A stretch of 64,000 nucleotides of DNA from Apis mellifera. Its lineage: Eukaryota > Arthropoda > Insecta > Hymenoptera > Apidae. The stretch's first letter is position 1, and each line of letters begins with the position of its first letter. The notes beneath the pieces are model-generated. The model did no database searches and was not told the origin of the DNA. It saw nothing but the letters and a program-made list of their open reading frames with translations. Position numbers and translations under genes: made by a program. The stretch is from NCBI RefSeq assembly GCF_003254395.2, contig NC_037638.1:23017352-23081351 (forward strand). The letters are read 5' to 3'. Shown piece by piece: positions 13,631 to 27,868 of the stretch.

Positions 13631-13919
13631 GAAGTGTCTAATCTAACGTAAAAAAGGAGAAAAGGAGAAACGATAATAGATTAAAATAAATTAAAAATAG
13701 AATTTTTAAAAATTACTCGACTCTTGAAATATCTAAAGTGATAGAAAATATATTTGTAATAATATAAATATATATATATATATATATATATCTGATTATA
13801 TTATATTTTCGGATTCATTTGGAAGAATTATTTTTACCGAGAGGAAGAATCGAGGAATATTTAAATTAGACGGTATTTAATTTATATAATCAATCTATAA
13901 ATGGTTAAGTATTTTTAAG
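13631..13919. repeat. Tandem duplication, copy B, with internal (TA)n expansion
   Basis: This is the second, longer copy. It differs from copy A by many substitutions, by a purine-rich addition near its start (about 13653-13672), and by a TA microsatellite (13764-13792) expanded at the place where copy A simply reads AAATACGATATTTTC. The TA expansion accounts for much of the length difference. Confidence 0.85.
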
Positions 13920-15950
13920 CAAGCGAAAAAAGCTTTCTTTCTACTACGAAATAAAATCTGCAAGAAGAAATTTATCATGCGATTCGATAATCATGCATCA
14001 TCGACGCGAGTGCACAAATACGTTCCAATTCCGAAGCACGGGAGAAATAATCTCGACACGACTTTACTCTTGCTACCGATTTTCCGATCGTCCTCGTCGT
14101 CTATATCGGGAACCGAAAAACCTCGAAATAACTCCATATCGCGAGAACCGAGAAGAGAATCGAGCGAAAAAGAATTCGTGTGGCGGCGTTTATTTGGGAA
14201 CCATTAACGTCGCGTAACCGGTACTCGGATCCCGAAGGATCGAAGTCATTACAGCATCCGCGACTTTTTTCTCACACCCGTCGTAATGGCTGACATCGTG
14301 TAAAAGGGAGTGGTGCCGGCACAGAAAAGGGGTTGGCAAATGATCTTGCAGCCATTAATCGCGTCGCTGAACCCGGAATCGCTGTCGATGCCTACCGGCA
14401 CATTGCGGAACAGAGACGCTTCTTTTTCCTCCCTTTTTCTCCCTCTCCCTCTCTCTCTCCCTTTACCCTTCATCCCCCATCTCGCTCCATCCCCATCAAC
14501 CTTCGATCCGTTTTCATCGCGATCAACGCTCTCTCTCTCTCTCCCTTTCTCGTTTTGCCCGGTGGAAACGAAAAACGCGCATTGTGGACCGGACCGATGG
14601 TCCTTGATGAGCGGTATCCGCTTCCGGCCCGTCGAACAAAGCTTCGTTCTCATCGGAAACGACGCAACATCGTTATCGCGGCAACCATCCCCTCCCCTCT
14701 TCACCCTCCTCGCCTCTGCCGCGATATATATCGACGTCGAACCGAATCGTTTCGCCGTACAACCGGCAAACGACCGCTTTTTAACCGGTTGCAGCACGCT
14801 TGATTTCTCGTAATTAGCGGTTTCTCCCTGTTCTCTCCGATACCCGTTCCGGATTTACGTTGACGCGTTCAATCGGCTAGCCGCTTTCCCTCACTTTTTT
14901 TCTCTTTTTCTTTTTCTTTTCTCTTTTTTTTTTTCGAGAAAGGATATCGGGCGGAGAGACGCTACGATGTATTACTTATTACTTGTCCAAAGATTCGTAA
15001 TCGGGAAAGAAATTACAATGTTTCCTTTTTTCCAAAGTTAACGTTTCACGGGATATTTACCTAGTGGAAGATTGTATTCAGAGAATCTTTAATTTCAACA
15101 AAGTGTTTCTCCTACGTGTTAAAAATCACTATCTTAAAATATATTAAGAGATACACACGTATATAATAACTTCAACAAGATATACCAAATGATCGACCTG
15201 CATCCTTAATAAACCTCTTCGTTCTACGTTTCGATCGTAAAATTGATAATTGCTCGTCAAAATATTCCCCTCCCCTTATCCTGAACGACCACCTTTATGG
15301 GAACAGTGGATAAAATCCGTGGCGAAATTGCGCGGATCCATTAAGTATTATTATTCGAGATCTATATATATAGCCCCGCTTGAAACAATCATAGCTAAGC
15401 CGCATAAGGGGCGGGGAGGAGGGGTTGAGATATGGCCGGGTCTCGCGGGAGAGAAAGGGGCGATTCGGGCGCGGGTGTAGATTTAATTAAAATTTAATTC
15501 GAGGGTTTTACTAATCCGCAAGTTTCAACGGTGCATGTGTCCACCACGGGCCTTGCGGCCAACAACTCAAGTCGTCGCGAGGGTTGAACCGGGTGATTCG
15601 GGGATTGCCGGATGGAAAGGGATGACCGGTGGGGGGAGGGGGAGGGAGATTACCGCTAAAAGCGTACAAATCCTTGGTGGAACGACGGTGGACTACGCTT
15701 CCGTTTTCGGTTTGCGTCCACGGGGGAAGAGGGTGTGGGCGAAAAGAGGGGAGGGAGAGTTGCTAGTTTAGGCCGTCGTCGCAAGCCGCGAAAACTTTGC
15801 GACGAAACTCCTGCGGGCTTCTCCGGGATCGCGCGTCTACGTCTCGTTTCCGGAAACGGCGCGGCTCGATGACCGCGGGTAAATAATCCGAACGGAAGTG
15901 ATTTCAACGGAATCGTGATAATTAGCCTCGGGCTGTTTTATACGTACACG

Positions 15951-15952
15951 TG

Positions 15953-15983
<31 letters not shown>
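15951..15983. repeat. Compound (TA)n(TG)n microsatellite
   Basis: A TA run (about 15953-15973) passes directly into a TG run (to 15983). Confidence 0.9.
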
Positions 15984-16655
15984 TTATGGATACACAACCG
16001 AGTTGAACAACCGAGTGATAAATAAATACCAATGTACGCGGATTTCGGATATGTATATATACGTTTCTGTTTGTTCGTTTGTTTGCTAAAAGAAAATTTT
16101 TTTCGATTCTTCCTTAAAGGAAATTGTAAGGAAATTGAGTGATATATAAAAGATTCATATTCCTTGAACTGATCATATAGACGTTTCTGAAACACTGAGA
16201 GAACACTTGGTTAACGTATATTAATTAAAAAAAAAAAAAAAAACAAAACAAAAAATGGCTCGTTCTTAAATAATCGTTTATCAGAGAAACGCAGGTGGGA
16301 GGGCGCGCGACGCTCGATCAACGCCATCCATTCGGCTGAACATTCCGACTACAAGTATAACGCGATGAAGCATTTGTAATCTGTCACGAAGGTACACGGG
16401 GTGCGCGACACGCGGCCTGATTTATTCCATTTCGCTAGTTTAATTACGGAGAGGGGGGAGGGAAAGTGGGTTCGTTATTGTAACCCGGTTTAACGTGGCG
16501 GCCGATACACGATCAAACGATAAAAGCATCGTTGGATGGAAACGAGGGGGTCCATTAAAAGGCTCGTGAATCTTTTCCAATTTCAATATCGGGCGTAGCT
16601 ACCGCGAAATATAGACGTCTGAGCGAGGAGAACTGACCCCCGGCACGATGCCACT

Positions 16656-16720
16656 CCAATAAGATCGCGGCCAATAGCAGTCGATACTGGAACGTCATTG
16701 GTCAATATCTCGTACACGTG
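16656..16720. promoter_or_regulatory. CCAAT/E-box cluster
   Basis: CCAAT occurs at 16656-16660 and 16671-16675, its reverse complement ATTGG at 16697-16701, and a palindromic E-box CACGTG at 16715-16720, all within 65 bp of a CpG-rich block. Clusters of this kind are typical of NF-Y plus bHLH elements. No transcription start or gene is recognised beside it, so a regulatory role is only inferred. Confidence 0.3.
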
Positions 16721-18087
16721 CCACCGTAATGTATCGGCGTTTTGCAGTTCCATATTGAACACTTGCAATATAGGAAGAGAGAGGGAGGACCTCGTTCTCT
16801 TCTAACTTCGTTTATCGTTATTACCGTTGGAAAAATAGCTTATGTATCCCGAAACTTTCTCCTTTTGTCCCTTTAACCGGTCTCGTTTCGGATTATCTGA
16901 TCGTTTCTATCGTTTCTACCACGGAAGATGCGAAACACGAAACTTCGTTCGGGTTTATCCGTACAGTTTATCGATATCGATACGAGTTATTTTCATCGAG
17001 GAGATATTAGAAAAAGTTAAAATCGCGAATTTGAAAAGAGAAAAATTAAAAATTTGAAATCTTAACTAATTCTTCCATTACTTTCTTTCCACGTCAAAGT
17101 ATTATTTTTCATCGGGTGAAAATATATCGCCGCTCGTCTATTTCGAGAACGCACTCTCCTCCACTTCTTCCTTCTCTGGAAGAGAGAGACAAGGCAAGCT
17201 AATCTACAGAGAGCGATCTACTTTCGAAGAATGGAGAGTTGCAAACCTTCGTGGGGCGGGATGTGCGGAGCAGAAGTGGAAATCCCTGGAACTTTCCTGC
17301 AAAAAAATCCTCGCTCTCGATCACTGTACGGGCGAACTTTTCTCTCGAAAGAGCAACAGCCTCGACGGACTATTCCAAGTTCAGGAGCACCGACCATCTT
17401 GGCCAACCTGGGGAGGGGGGATGATCTCGTTTCTTCTCTTCTGGGAAGAGATGGAGATGGACTTCTTATAGCTTCAGAGCTTTTAAATGCAAAACCGACC
17501 GGCTGAAACGATAGGAGACGATGAAGGAGAGGAGATGCGGCGGACGGCGAGACAACCGGAAGCGAAATAGGGGAGAGAATAGAGTGCGGGGAGGAAAATA
17601 AACAGGGGAAATATGGAAGGGAATAGGCGATTCGGGCTTACTCATCTCGCAGCATTCTCCATTTCACGCGACACACGTTCCTCTCCTCGCCTCTCCCAGC
17701 TGAAGGGAAAATGGAAAATTCAACCGTTGTGTCTGGTCTGGATGCTTTATGAAATTTAATAAATACGAAATGAATCTGCCTCGCGGCCAGGCCGTCGTGG
17801 AACGAGCAGGAGACATGCACGCTCGAGGATGGAAAAAGGAAAAGGGAGGAGGAAGATTCGTGGGTGGAAGGGTGGAGAAGAGTTTAGGTGAAAAGTCTCG
17901 GTGTTAAGGTATACGTTGCTCCAGTTTTCTCTTCGTTCTTCGGCTGGTTTGCGAGCTTGTGGTCGTAACCTTGGATCTCGTTTTTTCGCGAATTCTTTGC
18001 GTTCGAAGCAAGGAATCTTCTCTTCTTGCGTATAATTCGCGGAAAAAAGTTGCTCGTAGTTTTTGAGTTATTACGTGTAATGCATGT

Positions 18088-18136
18088 AAAAAAAAAAAAG
18101 AAAGAAAGAAAGAAAGAAAAAAGAAAAAGAAAAAAA
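18088..18136. repeat. Homopurine A/GAAA tract
   Basis: A 49-base uninterrupted purine run made of an A-run followed by GAAA units. Confidence 0.9.
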
Positions 18137-21100
18137 TCTGTTATAGAGAGTAATAAGTAAAATAAAAATGAATAATATCGCAGATTACAGATTTTGGAAC
18201 CGTTTTATTGATACAGGATCTAGTCTCTATTTTGTATCACAAAGTGATTCCGTTATGTAATAATTATTCGTTACACGTTCTCATTCGCGATCTGCAAGGA
18301 AATGTATAATTAAAATTGTGATGGTCAATAATTAAAACAGTTACGATTTTTAATGAAGCGACACTTATGTAACCAAGTTCAAAAATAATAACAATTTTTC
18401 GTTATCCACAATGTTTCTTCGATTTGATTTTGCAAGTACAGAAAATAATTGATCAAAAATTATTTATATCTTTAATGAATTTTCATTGCTTATTTCATTG
18501 CAATTCTCACTCGAAATTGTTCGAGTTTTTAAAAAAGGAAAAGAAAAAAAAATATTACTGCTTGAATCTCTTAGAGATCGTTCGAATTGCATTACAATTG
18601 TGTCGTCGTCGTCGTCGTCGATGGACGATGGAAAGATTCGCGTGTTTGAGAAGAAAAATTGGGAAAACAAGATCGTCAATTTCGGGACGAAGTTAGCCTT
18701 TATTTGGGGGAAAAATTTGTCGATGGAAATATTTGATAGAATTGGAATGCATTTTAAAAACGAAATAACAGCGCGAAACTTACGAACAGCGCGCACGCGA
18801 TGTTTTTGGTATACGTGACCCGCCGAATACTTACTTAGAATGCATTCGCGGAGGTACACGTGTTCCACGGATCTTTCGTTGCGGCGCGAAATAAAAACGA
18901 AGGGAATAAAATCGAGCGTGATTGATGGATTAAAGAGAGAGAGGGAGAGAGAAAGAGAGAGAGAAAAAGAGAAACGTGCGGGCCGTGCGTCGAAAGTATT
19001 GAAATACTGTCGAACGAAGGCGTATTTTCCTTGTGCGCGAAAAATATTAATAAAGAGGAGGGAAGGAGGAGGAGGGAACGAGGTCGAGAAAAGAAGTCGG
19101 AAATATAAATATTATAATATCGATGTATATATAATAGAGTTGCATCGTACACTGTTAGTTCGTTTGCGTGGAAAATGTCTGAAACTTGGTAACGAAGGAC
19201 CAAGTTCTTTGTACAACGAAATATATAATCCATTACGCTCAAACAAAATGTTGCTAGGTACAAGGGAGTAAATATTTGACGAGGAGAGAAGCACCAGTCC
19301 TTCTACGCGCCATTACGTCCCCTGAAAAGTTCCACGAAACTTGCTCCGCGAAGCCTGTCTGCGAAAAGTAATGTGCATTTAGCCGGTATAAATAAGAACT
19401 TGCTTGCGGATTCTCCGTGCTAGTGGCCTCCTCCTCTCCCGTATGCCACTCTTAATACCGCCATTCCCCTTTTTCGAACAGTTTACGAGAAAAATTTTCC
19501 CCCCCAGTCTCTTCTCCTCTCTTTCTTTGTTTCTCCCCTCCTCTTCTCCCCTCCCTCTCTTCCTTTTAACCGTGCGAAATAATATCTCCGACAGATTTTC
19601 AACGCGGTTACACTCGAATCGAGGCCGAGAATCGTCCGAATATTTCGCCGGGATCCGGCCTTTTCCGATTCTCGCGCTCCCAGTTTCCGGCGATTTCGCG
19701 AACGGAAAAACGGACTTCCGTCGGCTGGTGTCGGGTGGCGGGGCAAAAATGGCGCGCGGGCAATGTAAATTCGTTAAACGAAAGGTATCCAAAAGCGCGT
19801 TGTGGATCGGTAGACGCGGATCGTGAATTCTGAATACGGGGGCGAAACGAGTAACCAGAGATTGCAATTTGCGCAATCACGGCTCCGCGAAATTTCAACG
19901 AAATTTGCGAGTGATTTGAAGTGAATCTGCGCGCAAAAATCTTTCCCATCGTAACGATAATCATCCTTCCTTATCAATCTCGACTATCCATTGTTTCCTT
20001 ATGTATTATGTATATGTAAATTTTGATATCATCGCATCGATAACAATGCAATAAACATTCGACGAAGCACAATTAAAATTAATCTTCGATAAGAGTGATG
20101 ATAAATCGTTGCGCCCGTGAAACTTGGTCCGCGAAGCAAAACGTCGTTCGAGTCCACCGTCTTGCCGCGCCATTTTATTAATTATTTGCGAAAATTGCGT
20201 ATTCACGAAACTTTTGCAGCGAGGTGAACGTTTCGCGGATAACTCGTTCTATCCCCTTGCCCCGCGGCGAAATTGCCCGTTGGCCGGGCAAGGACGTAAA
20301 ATGGAATTAATCGGGCCGGTAATTGGAACGGTTGATCTATGGTTAATGTAACGAGGTGCTCTCTGGGTTGAATAACCCAGTGGTCGAATCGGGATGAGAT
20401 TGTTTGCGGCGGCAAGTGGATGTAACGAAATACAAATTGCGAATCAAATAGCTTCCAAAATAGTTGCCAGCGGACACACAATCGAAACATTCCATCGATC
20501 AACCGTTTGCAAATTGAAATGATTTTGGTTATACGGATAATACCGATTACTTACCATATCGTTAGATAGAATTTCAATGCTTCGATTCGACTTATTCATC
20601 CAGATTTCTATAGAATCTGTTTCTTTCGAGAAGAAACCTCATCTCTTTGTATCACAAGCATTAACTGGACATTGTTAAATAAATAAATAAATAAAGTGGG
20701 TAAGATTTCACACGAAAGTCAAATTGATTTTCAAACAGAGGAAGTTCTTCTTAGTAGTCGATGAAAAGACGATGAAGAAGAAGAGGAAAGAAATGGAAAA
20801 TAAAGAAACCCGTTCGTGCGGGATGGAGGACCCCGGGAGTCCGTGGCGAAAGGGAGGCGAGCCCCGTGCATGGTCCGTTGATTCTGACGAAGGCGAAACT
20901 TCCCACTTTGCGGTTTACCGGCGATGAACTTAGAATTTCTAATGGACGTGGACGCGGAACAGCTGCATCCCCTGCCCGTACGTCCGAATGACTTTTTAAA
21001 CTTCGGATAAATATGTTAGCGCGGGGCGCGGGGTCGGCTAGAACACTCGATTCGCCGCGATTTCTCGCAATCAAGCCACCTTTGAAATGGAAATCGAAAA

Positions 21101-24100
21101 GAAATCGGGCGGTTAGCGAAGAGAGAACGATGGCAACGTTCCCATCTCTCCTGATGAAACGCCTCGATCCAGTGAATCGTGGTTTAATAAACGTTCGCAC
21201 GCACGTTCGAATCCGATAATGGCGGCGGATTGACAAAATTTCATTAGACATCCCCTCTGATTCGATACATTCATTTTCTTCTCGCAGAGGCTAATATCGG
21301 TCCAACGATTTAAACACACTCTCGTTCCATCCACGTCAAAAGTGGTGGAATTGTATCGACATCGGGTCTCGAATATTTTCGTGTTCCGGGGACCGACGAA
21401 ACGAGGGGGAGGGGATATCATTGGGACGGAGGTTCGTGCCATTTCTCGACTGGCACGACGATTCTCGACCCGTGCTCGCCGCCTTCCGCAACGAGATCAC
21501 GTCGTTAAGCATTAGCCCCGGCTTCGTCCGTGCGTCTCCTCGTTTCCTTGCTAATGGTATCGTTACGATGTACGAAAGACGATGAGTTTACGTTTGCGGA
21601 AACGTTGTTACCTGGGTCATGGACGGATATATCTTTCCCCGAATCGTTTGTTACCTTTGAGTAATTTGACCAAATGACGAGTGCTTCCAAACACGAGACA
21701 CGGGTGGATGGATCGATCGTCAACGTAAAACGAAAATTCACTGACGGAGTCGAACAACGACATTACACGCATTTTACGCAATTCCAAAGAACATTTGTAT
21801 CAAACATGTTCGTTTTTCATCGAATTAAACAAAAGAGTTAAACAAAAGAATTAACCTTTTATCTTATTCGATTTAATTGAGAAACGTTGAAGCGAGAAAT
21901 ATTAATTTATTTCTCCCCATATTTTCCGCGCGAAGTATTACTAATTACGAAAAAATTTGGTAATTTTTATCAAAGAAAATTATTTATTTCATTTGACAAT
22001 TTCTTTCCTTGAAAGTAAGTTCGTCGAAAATTTATAATTTTGTAATAAAACGATTCGAAAAATAAAATTCGCGAGAGCAAAATTACCTCTTAAAATTGCC
22101 CGACATTTTATCTTCTTATTTGAAAGACTTATTTGTTTCAACAGTTATTTACGTAATATGCTAAACAAAACGCGAGAGGATCCTGGTTAAAGAGGAACGC
22201 GTTCATAGAAAACCAATATCCATATTTTCTCGACCCCCCTCCCTTCCGAGTTGACCTTTGTTTGCCCATATCTTACCTCATTCCCCCGAGTTACGCTTTT
22301 TCTCTTTTTCCCTCCCGGTTCGTTAGCCCTCGTTCAACCCCTTCTCCCAGGTAATAGCGAAAAGGGACTCCATTACCAGCGTCGAAATGAAAAGTTGAGA
22401 ACCTTTGACCGTTGAGCCGGTTTATTGCTACACGAGGAGGAGGAGGGCAGAGGAGCGACGCGAGGCGCCGCCTGGCACAAAACCACTTCGTAGGAAAACA
22501 GTTGGGCTTGGCACGACAGCCTTCGTCATTCCTCTCGTTCGAACCCTGCCGCTTTACTTTCTTTCCAATTTATTGCCGCGGCTGGACGAGCAAGTGACTT
22601 ACCATCGTAGTAGCTTTTTCCGCGCCACTTCATAAACCGTTGTTGTCCGATACCACAGGTAATCGGATACTTAACTTGCTCTTTTTGTCTCGAGGAAACG
22701 TAACAACACCTCATCTTCAGGAAGGGGAGAGGAAGAGTCGATAATAATAATTCTTGTTTCCCTGTTGAATGATGAATACAAATGGGGATACGAATTATGG
22801 CGTAAATCTAATTACGGAATCCTGTAAAGTTGACTCCTTGCAACAATTATGTCTGATTTCTTCTTGCATCAACTTTTTTATCGATTCGTGTTCAATATTC
22901 TTTTTCACTTTTCATTTTTCGTTCGCAACTCTCGAATCTTGGGTCGAAATTATTCTCTCCACCACATCTGCGTAAGACACTTAAAAATATCAGATATAAA
23001 TTAAAAAAAAGAAAAGAGAAGAGGGGCGGAATAAACGAGAATATTCCTTCGTAACGATAATGCCACTTTGCATAAAAGTGGAACAACGGTCTTTCCACCA
23101 GCCTTCCGAATAGGGATCCGAATAAAAAACTCGACGTGAAGAATAATAAGGGGAGGAGCTCGCGAGATGATCCTCGCTCAGGAGCGGAACGCTAAGTGAC
23201 GCAATTAAAAGTTGCGTAACTCAATTAGGCGCGCGATTTTTCGAGAGCGAGAGGCGCGAGAGGGGAAACAAAGGAGGGGTCGATAGTTGAAGCGGTCCAA
23301 TGAAATTTCTCTCCCTTAACATCCTTCGATTAAAGTCGCTTTCGAATCTTTTCTCTCTCTTTCTCTCTTTTTTTCGCCAGAATTCGTTTTCTTATCGGAG
23401 AAGCCAAGAAGAAGAGGAAGAGGAGGAAGAAGAAGAATCGATGAGAGAAGGAAGAAGCGACCGTGAATCGTTATCCGTCGTCGTCCCTCTGGAATGTTTT
23501 CGAGTTGCGTGGCGTGGCCTGCAGCTGCATTCTAGCCCTTCCCCGAGTTACCACCGCAATTGTGATTGCTTACAGAGGGAAGAGAAACTTCGCGTCGTCC
23601 GCATTCATTCGTCGTCCGTCGAGAAGTTCGCTCGTTAAGCAACGATACGTTGATCGAGGGAAACCTAAGACTATTTTTCTTCTTCTTCTCGTGCTGAACA
23701 AATATTCCAGGATGTATCTATATGTATATATATTGTGATTGTTAGAGACGTAGAAAAAACTTTTCCAGAGCTTTGTTTTCAGAATGAAATCTTATACTCG
23801 AGATGGTGCGAATCCTCGATCAAATATTTGAACTTTTTCTTGTTTTTTCGAGAGTTAGATCGAATGATTGTAGTGGTTAATTGGGAAAGATTATATCTTT
23901 TCGCGCACAAAAAGATATATATGTGTAGGAAATAGTTTGGGTTTTGTGGTTTGTGAAAGTAAATCAATTCGAACTCGCGTATCCAGTTTTTTCGAAATCG
24001 TTTTAAACTTGTAAATATTGCGAAATTGAAATATCGTAAATGTTATCGTAAGTTTTTATTTTTTTTCATTTTCGCATTTCGTACTGTTCACTCGCGACAT

Positions 24101-24164
24101 TTATTTCATGGCAAACACATTTTTCATAGAAATAACACGTATGGTTATACAGTTTTCTAAATCT
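18137..24164. other. Non-coding stretch
   Basis: No gene is recognised. A (GTC)n tract is at 18602-18620 and a GA tract at 18934-18965. CT-rich DNA at 19500-19565 lies inside a CpG-rich block (19380-19930) where three minus-strand frames and one plus-strand frame overlap, as expected in stop-poor DNA. An AAAT tract is at 20676-20695. A perfect hairpin CTGGGTT-GAAT-AACCCAG is at 20363-20380. A 13-bp tandem pair (TTAAACAAAAGAG, TTAAACAAAAGAA) is at 21825-21850. A GAA/GAG tract is at about 23406-23436. Confidence 0.55.
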
Positions 24165-24191
24165 GTATATATATATATATATATATATATA
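24165..24191. repeat. (TA)n microsatellite
   Basis: About 13 TA units in AT-rich DNA. Confidence 0.9.
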
Positions 24192-25183
24192 AAAGTAGAG
24201 TTTCATTGAATTTTTTTTTCCCCTCGTAAATTTCAGTTTTAACAATCATGTGATAAATACGCGTATGTGGCAATTATTCAAATGATCGTAAACTATTGAT
24301 TAATGATTACAAACGTTGCGCAGAAACAAAACGAATTATTCTCTCTCTGATGATTACTCGATTATTGATTACGATTATTATGTTCATTCTCACCAATCAA
24401 TTTACGAATAATAATAGTTAACGTGTAGTTGATTACCGTCAAACTATCGTATATTCGAGATATTGAAAACAGAAATATGTCTTCTTTTTTTTTAACCCTT
24501 CCATCCTTATTTGAAACAAGTATCTATCCGATATCGACAATACTATCGATCATATGCAGATTCTTTTACGTATAAATCCTTCGTATAGATCGATATTTTT
24601 TGAAATATTACGTCCATCCATTTAAAATTATTCACCCTACGATGCGTATTCACTTTCCACGATACCTTTCCACTCTCGTTCCCAAAGAGTAACAACAGAG
24701 CAACTAAATTGGATCGAAATATTATTAAGACGAATTAAGAAACCTTTGATACAATATATATATACGTATATACGTACAGTATATATATATAGGAGGCGAA
24801 ACCCGCAGCGATTGTGCATCGAGACCCGGAAGCAGGTACGGGATGCACGAAGCGTGCATCCTGCAATTTCTCGAGTGCACACTCGCGAACACTTGAGTAA
24901 TTTAGCGGTACTTTGGCGTGACGTATTTTCGCTCGGCGGAGCGTATGATCAATCGGCGTAAATGAGTGCGTATAAATTCTGGTTGGTGAGCTTCTCATCT
25001 TTGCCTCGAGTTACACCCGTGGATGCACAATTAGCCCCGCCTTGTTCTCTCGGTTTGCCTCCAATTACGGCCACGGCCGTCTCTTTCGCCCCCCGAATTT
25101 TATCTCTCCCCTCCTCTCACACCCGCTCTTCTCGCCGATTCCGATCGTTTCTTCCGCAGATCGATGGAATTTCCTTTCCCGAC

Positions 25184-25201
25184 GGGGGGGGGGGGGGGGG
25201 G
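25184..25201 (+). repeat. Poly-G run of 18
   Basis: Eighteen consecutive guanines in the assembled sequence. Such a run can fold as a G-quadruplex. The exact length should be treated as uncertain because homopolymers of this kind are often miscounted. Confidence 0.9.
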
Positions 25202-27868
25202 CATTCCTTGACCACGAGAGAAAGAAAGAAAGAGAGAGGATAAAAGAAGGGAGAAAGAACAGTGAACTTTGTGTTGCACGTAATACAAAACCGGTCCGAA
25301 GCTTAACGAGGGAAGTTTCTTAATCGGCGCGATAGACAGCTTCTCTCTCTTTCCCTCTCGTCCTCGAAAAGCGTAGCCTCTCCCCCTCGAAACGAATAAT
25401 CCCGATCGATCGAGCGCGCGTCTAGTCCTCTGTTCCCGTCTATACCCGGCTCGCATAAATTTCCAATAACTCGTAACAAATAACGAGGTAAACTCGTACA
25501 GAGCAACAGACGTAAGCCGCTTTCCCGGTATCGCATTCATTCCTTCGCTTTTGACGCGAGTATAACACGACAAATCTCACGGCGTGTAATTTCCTGAATA
25601 ACGTACGATGTTTACATAGCGTCGGATAGCGTTTTGATAATTTGTCTCTTTCGTTCGATCCGCCCTTTGAATTTCACGCGACGCGAAAGCGAAATTGTAT
25701 TGAAGAAGCGTTGAAAAATATAGAGAAAGGTGATCAAACTTCGATCCCAATGATCCATTTCTCTCTTCCTGTATCTGTATCTTCCTTTCTTTCGATTTTA
25801 TCGCGATTAAGGGATCGGATGTGACGCGCGATGATTTGCAGAAAGTGATTCCTCGAATTATAATAAAGAAAATTAAAATAAATTTTACAACGAGAATGGC
25901 GATAAATTTCGAAACTTTTTTCTCTCGACTTTATCTGCAATGTAATTTTCCGATAATTATGCTTCTGCTTTGTCGTTCCCTCTAAAAATTAAAATATTTT
26001 AAAATTTCATCTCGAAATTTGAAACGATCTTATCACTTGAACAAAATAGAAGGCTTCTATGGAAGAAGGCTTCGATCATCTTATTTCGATATCAAAGGAA
26101 ATAAAGAGAGGGACATGTTTCCTGCATCCCAATTTCAATCGTACCCGAAAATATTGAATATTATTTGAATCTATCCCGATTCCACGCTAAATAATCCGAC
26201 CATCTTTCTTCGTCCGTTTCATTTTCGCGGCCCCCGTTTTCATCGCCTCTTGCGTTCCTCGCCTCAAAGTTTTAATCAAGTTACCTTCTCACGAGCGACA
26301 AAGATATCCGTCTCGAGCGCGCAGCCACTGCAAACGGTGCTAATTTGACGTTGGACGAAGACAAAGAGGCGCGAACAAACCCCTTGCTCCGGCCAAAGGA
26401 TGGGGGAAACTATCAGCGACGTCCAAAAAGACGTCGAGCGTCTTCCGTCACAGAAAGCGGCTGAAGACCGCTTGATTGACCGAAGTTTCCCACCCACTGC
26501 TTGTTTTTTGTCCTCGCCCACAATGTTTCTCAAAGTTGGAAGAATCAGACGCGACGAACTACTACTTGGATGGATGGAAACTCGATCGTCGTCCTCGAAC
26601 GATCTCATTCTAAACCTATTAAACGCTCAAGTTAATTGTTCTACACAATTTTGAGGAAATTTGAAAAATTATCCTCGTTACGCATTCTACAAAATCCTTG
26701 TCAAGATCTTTCTACCATTAATCGTTAAATATTAAATCTCAATAACAATTTCTTATTTATGAATTTATGTATTCACAGAGATTTTCAATCGTGCTAAAAT
26801 GTTTCTTCTTGTTACACGATTTTTTAGAAAATATGCAATAACATCAAATAACAGACAACTTAAAAAAATAATTTTCGACCATTCATTTTACCAAACCTTT
26901 ATTCATTATCCAATTCGAAATTTCTCCATTCAAATTTCGATCCAAGCTCTGGGAAACGAATTGCACAATTTTTGCACACACTCGGGACGAAGAGAGGCAT
27001 CCGCTTATGAAGCAGTTTGGCTTCGAGCAAAAACGAGCGCGTGCGGCGCAAAGCGCATGGGTAAAGTCGGGCCGCGACGAAACCATAAAGAATTTACGAG
27101 GGGTGTTTCCCCGGCTGTGGCGGGACAACGCACTTGTACAGGCTTCGTTTACAGAACGACAAAGTTGGCCGTTACCGCGAATCGTGACGCGGAATGGGCG
27201 CGCATGCGAGGCTTTCACGGTTCCCGCCAACCGTTCCTCTAAAAAAGAGGAGCGCAGGCAACCCCGCTCCTCCGCGCTTTGTATGCCGGCTGACCGCTCT
27301 CCACGATCGAAAATTCAGTAGCCGCCCCGCATATATCCGATCCACTCCTCCAACAATAAAACCAATACAACAGATTCCGAAACCGCTTCGATCCTACTTC
27401 TTGCGCCTCCATCCCCAAATCACCATCCCGATACATTTTTCAGGCTTCCCTGGAAATTTCGGCTCAACTTTGTAGATCTTCCCTTCATACGGTTACGTTG
27501 ATTTCGTATACGAAAAGTGGATGTTACGATGATTTTAGATAATGGAAACGGGAGAAAATTTCGATCGAATTGGGATAGAGATTAATGTTAATGGCAAACT
27601 GAGAACTAAAACAAATAATACAATGAATTTTGTTTTACTGGGTTCGTTTAAATCTAGATTTCTGGATAATATTTCTCAGGTAGCCACTCAGAAATTGTTA
27701 CTCAGAAACTCTATATATCAACTTCTTCGTCGGATTCTCCGCAACTATATAAACTCTAGAAACTTGGCAAGGATATAATTTAATACTAGATAGTTTGATA
27801 GAGTAGGAAACTTTTTTTTATTATCCATTCTCGTAGAAACAGATCTTATGGATCCATAACGGCATCAC

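Larger units (their letters stand above)
13920..18087. other. Non-coding stretch
   Basis: No gene is recognised. CpG-rich DNA (13980-14830) has several frames open on both strands, with CT-rich low-complexity runs at 14440-14470 and 14530-14550. A long T/C tract covers about 14896-14934. G-rich patches lie at 15630-15650 and 15722-15760 and nearly meet the G4 rule, each with one loop longer than 7. TA-TG tracts, an A18 run (about 16229-16246) and purine-rich DNA (17820-17880) follow. Confidence 0.55.

Noticed and set aside
14249..14813. Frames of 156-182 codons on both strands
   Set aside because: Three frames overlap on opposite strands in CpG-rich DNA with CT tracts. No domain or splice context.
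26048..26073. AGAAGGCTTC repeated twice, like a heat-shock element
   Set aside because: The GAA and TTC units are three bases apart instead of the two needed in a heat-shock element.
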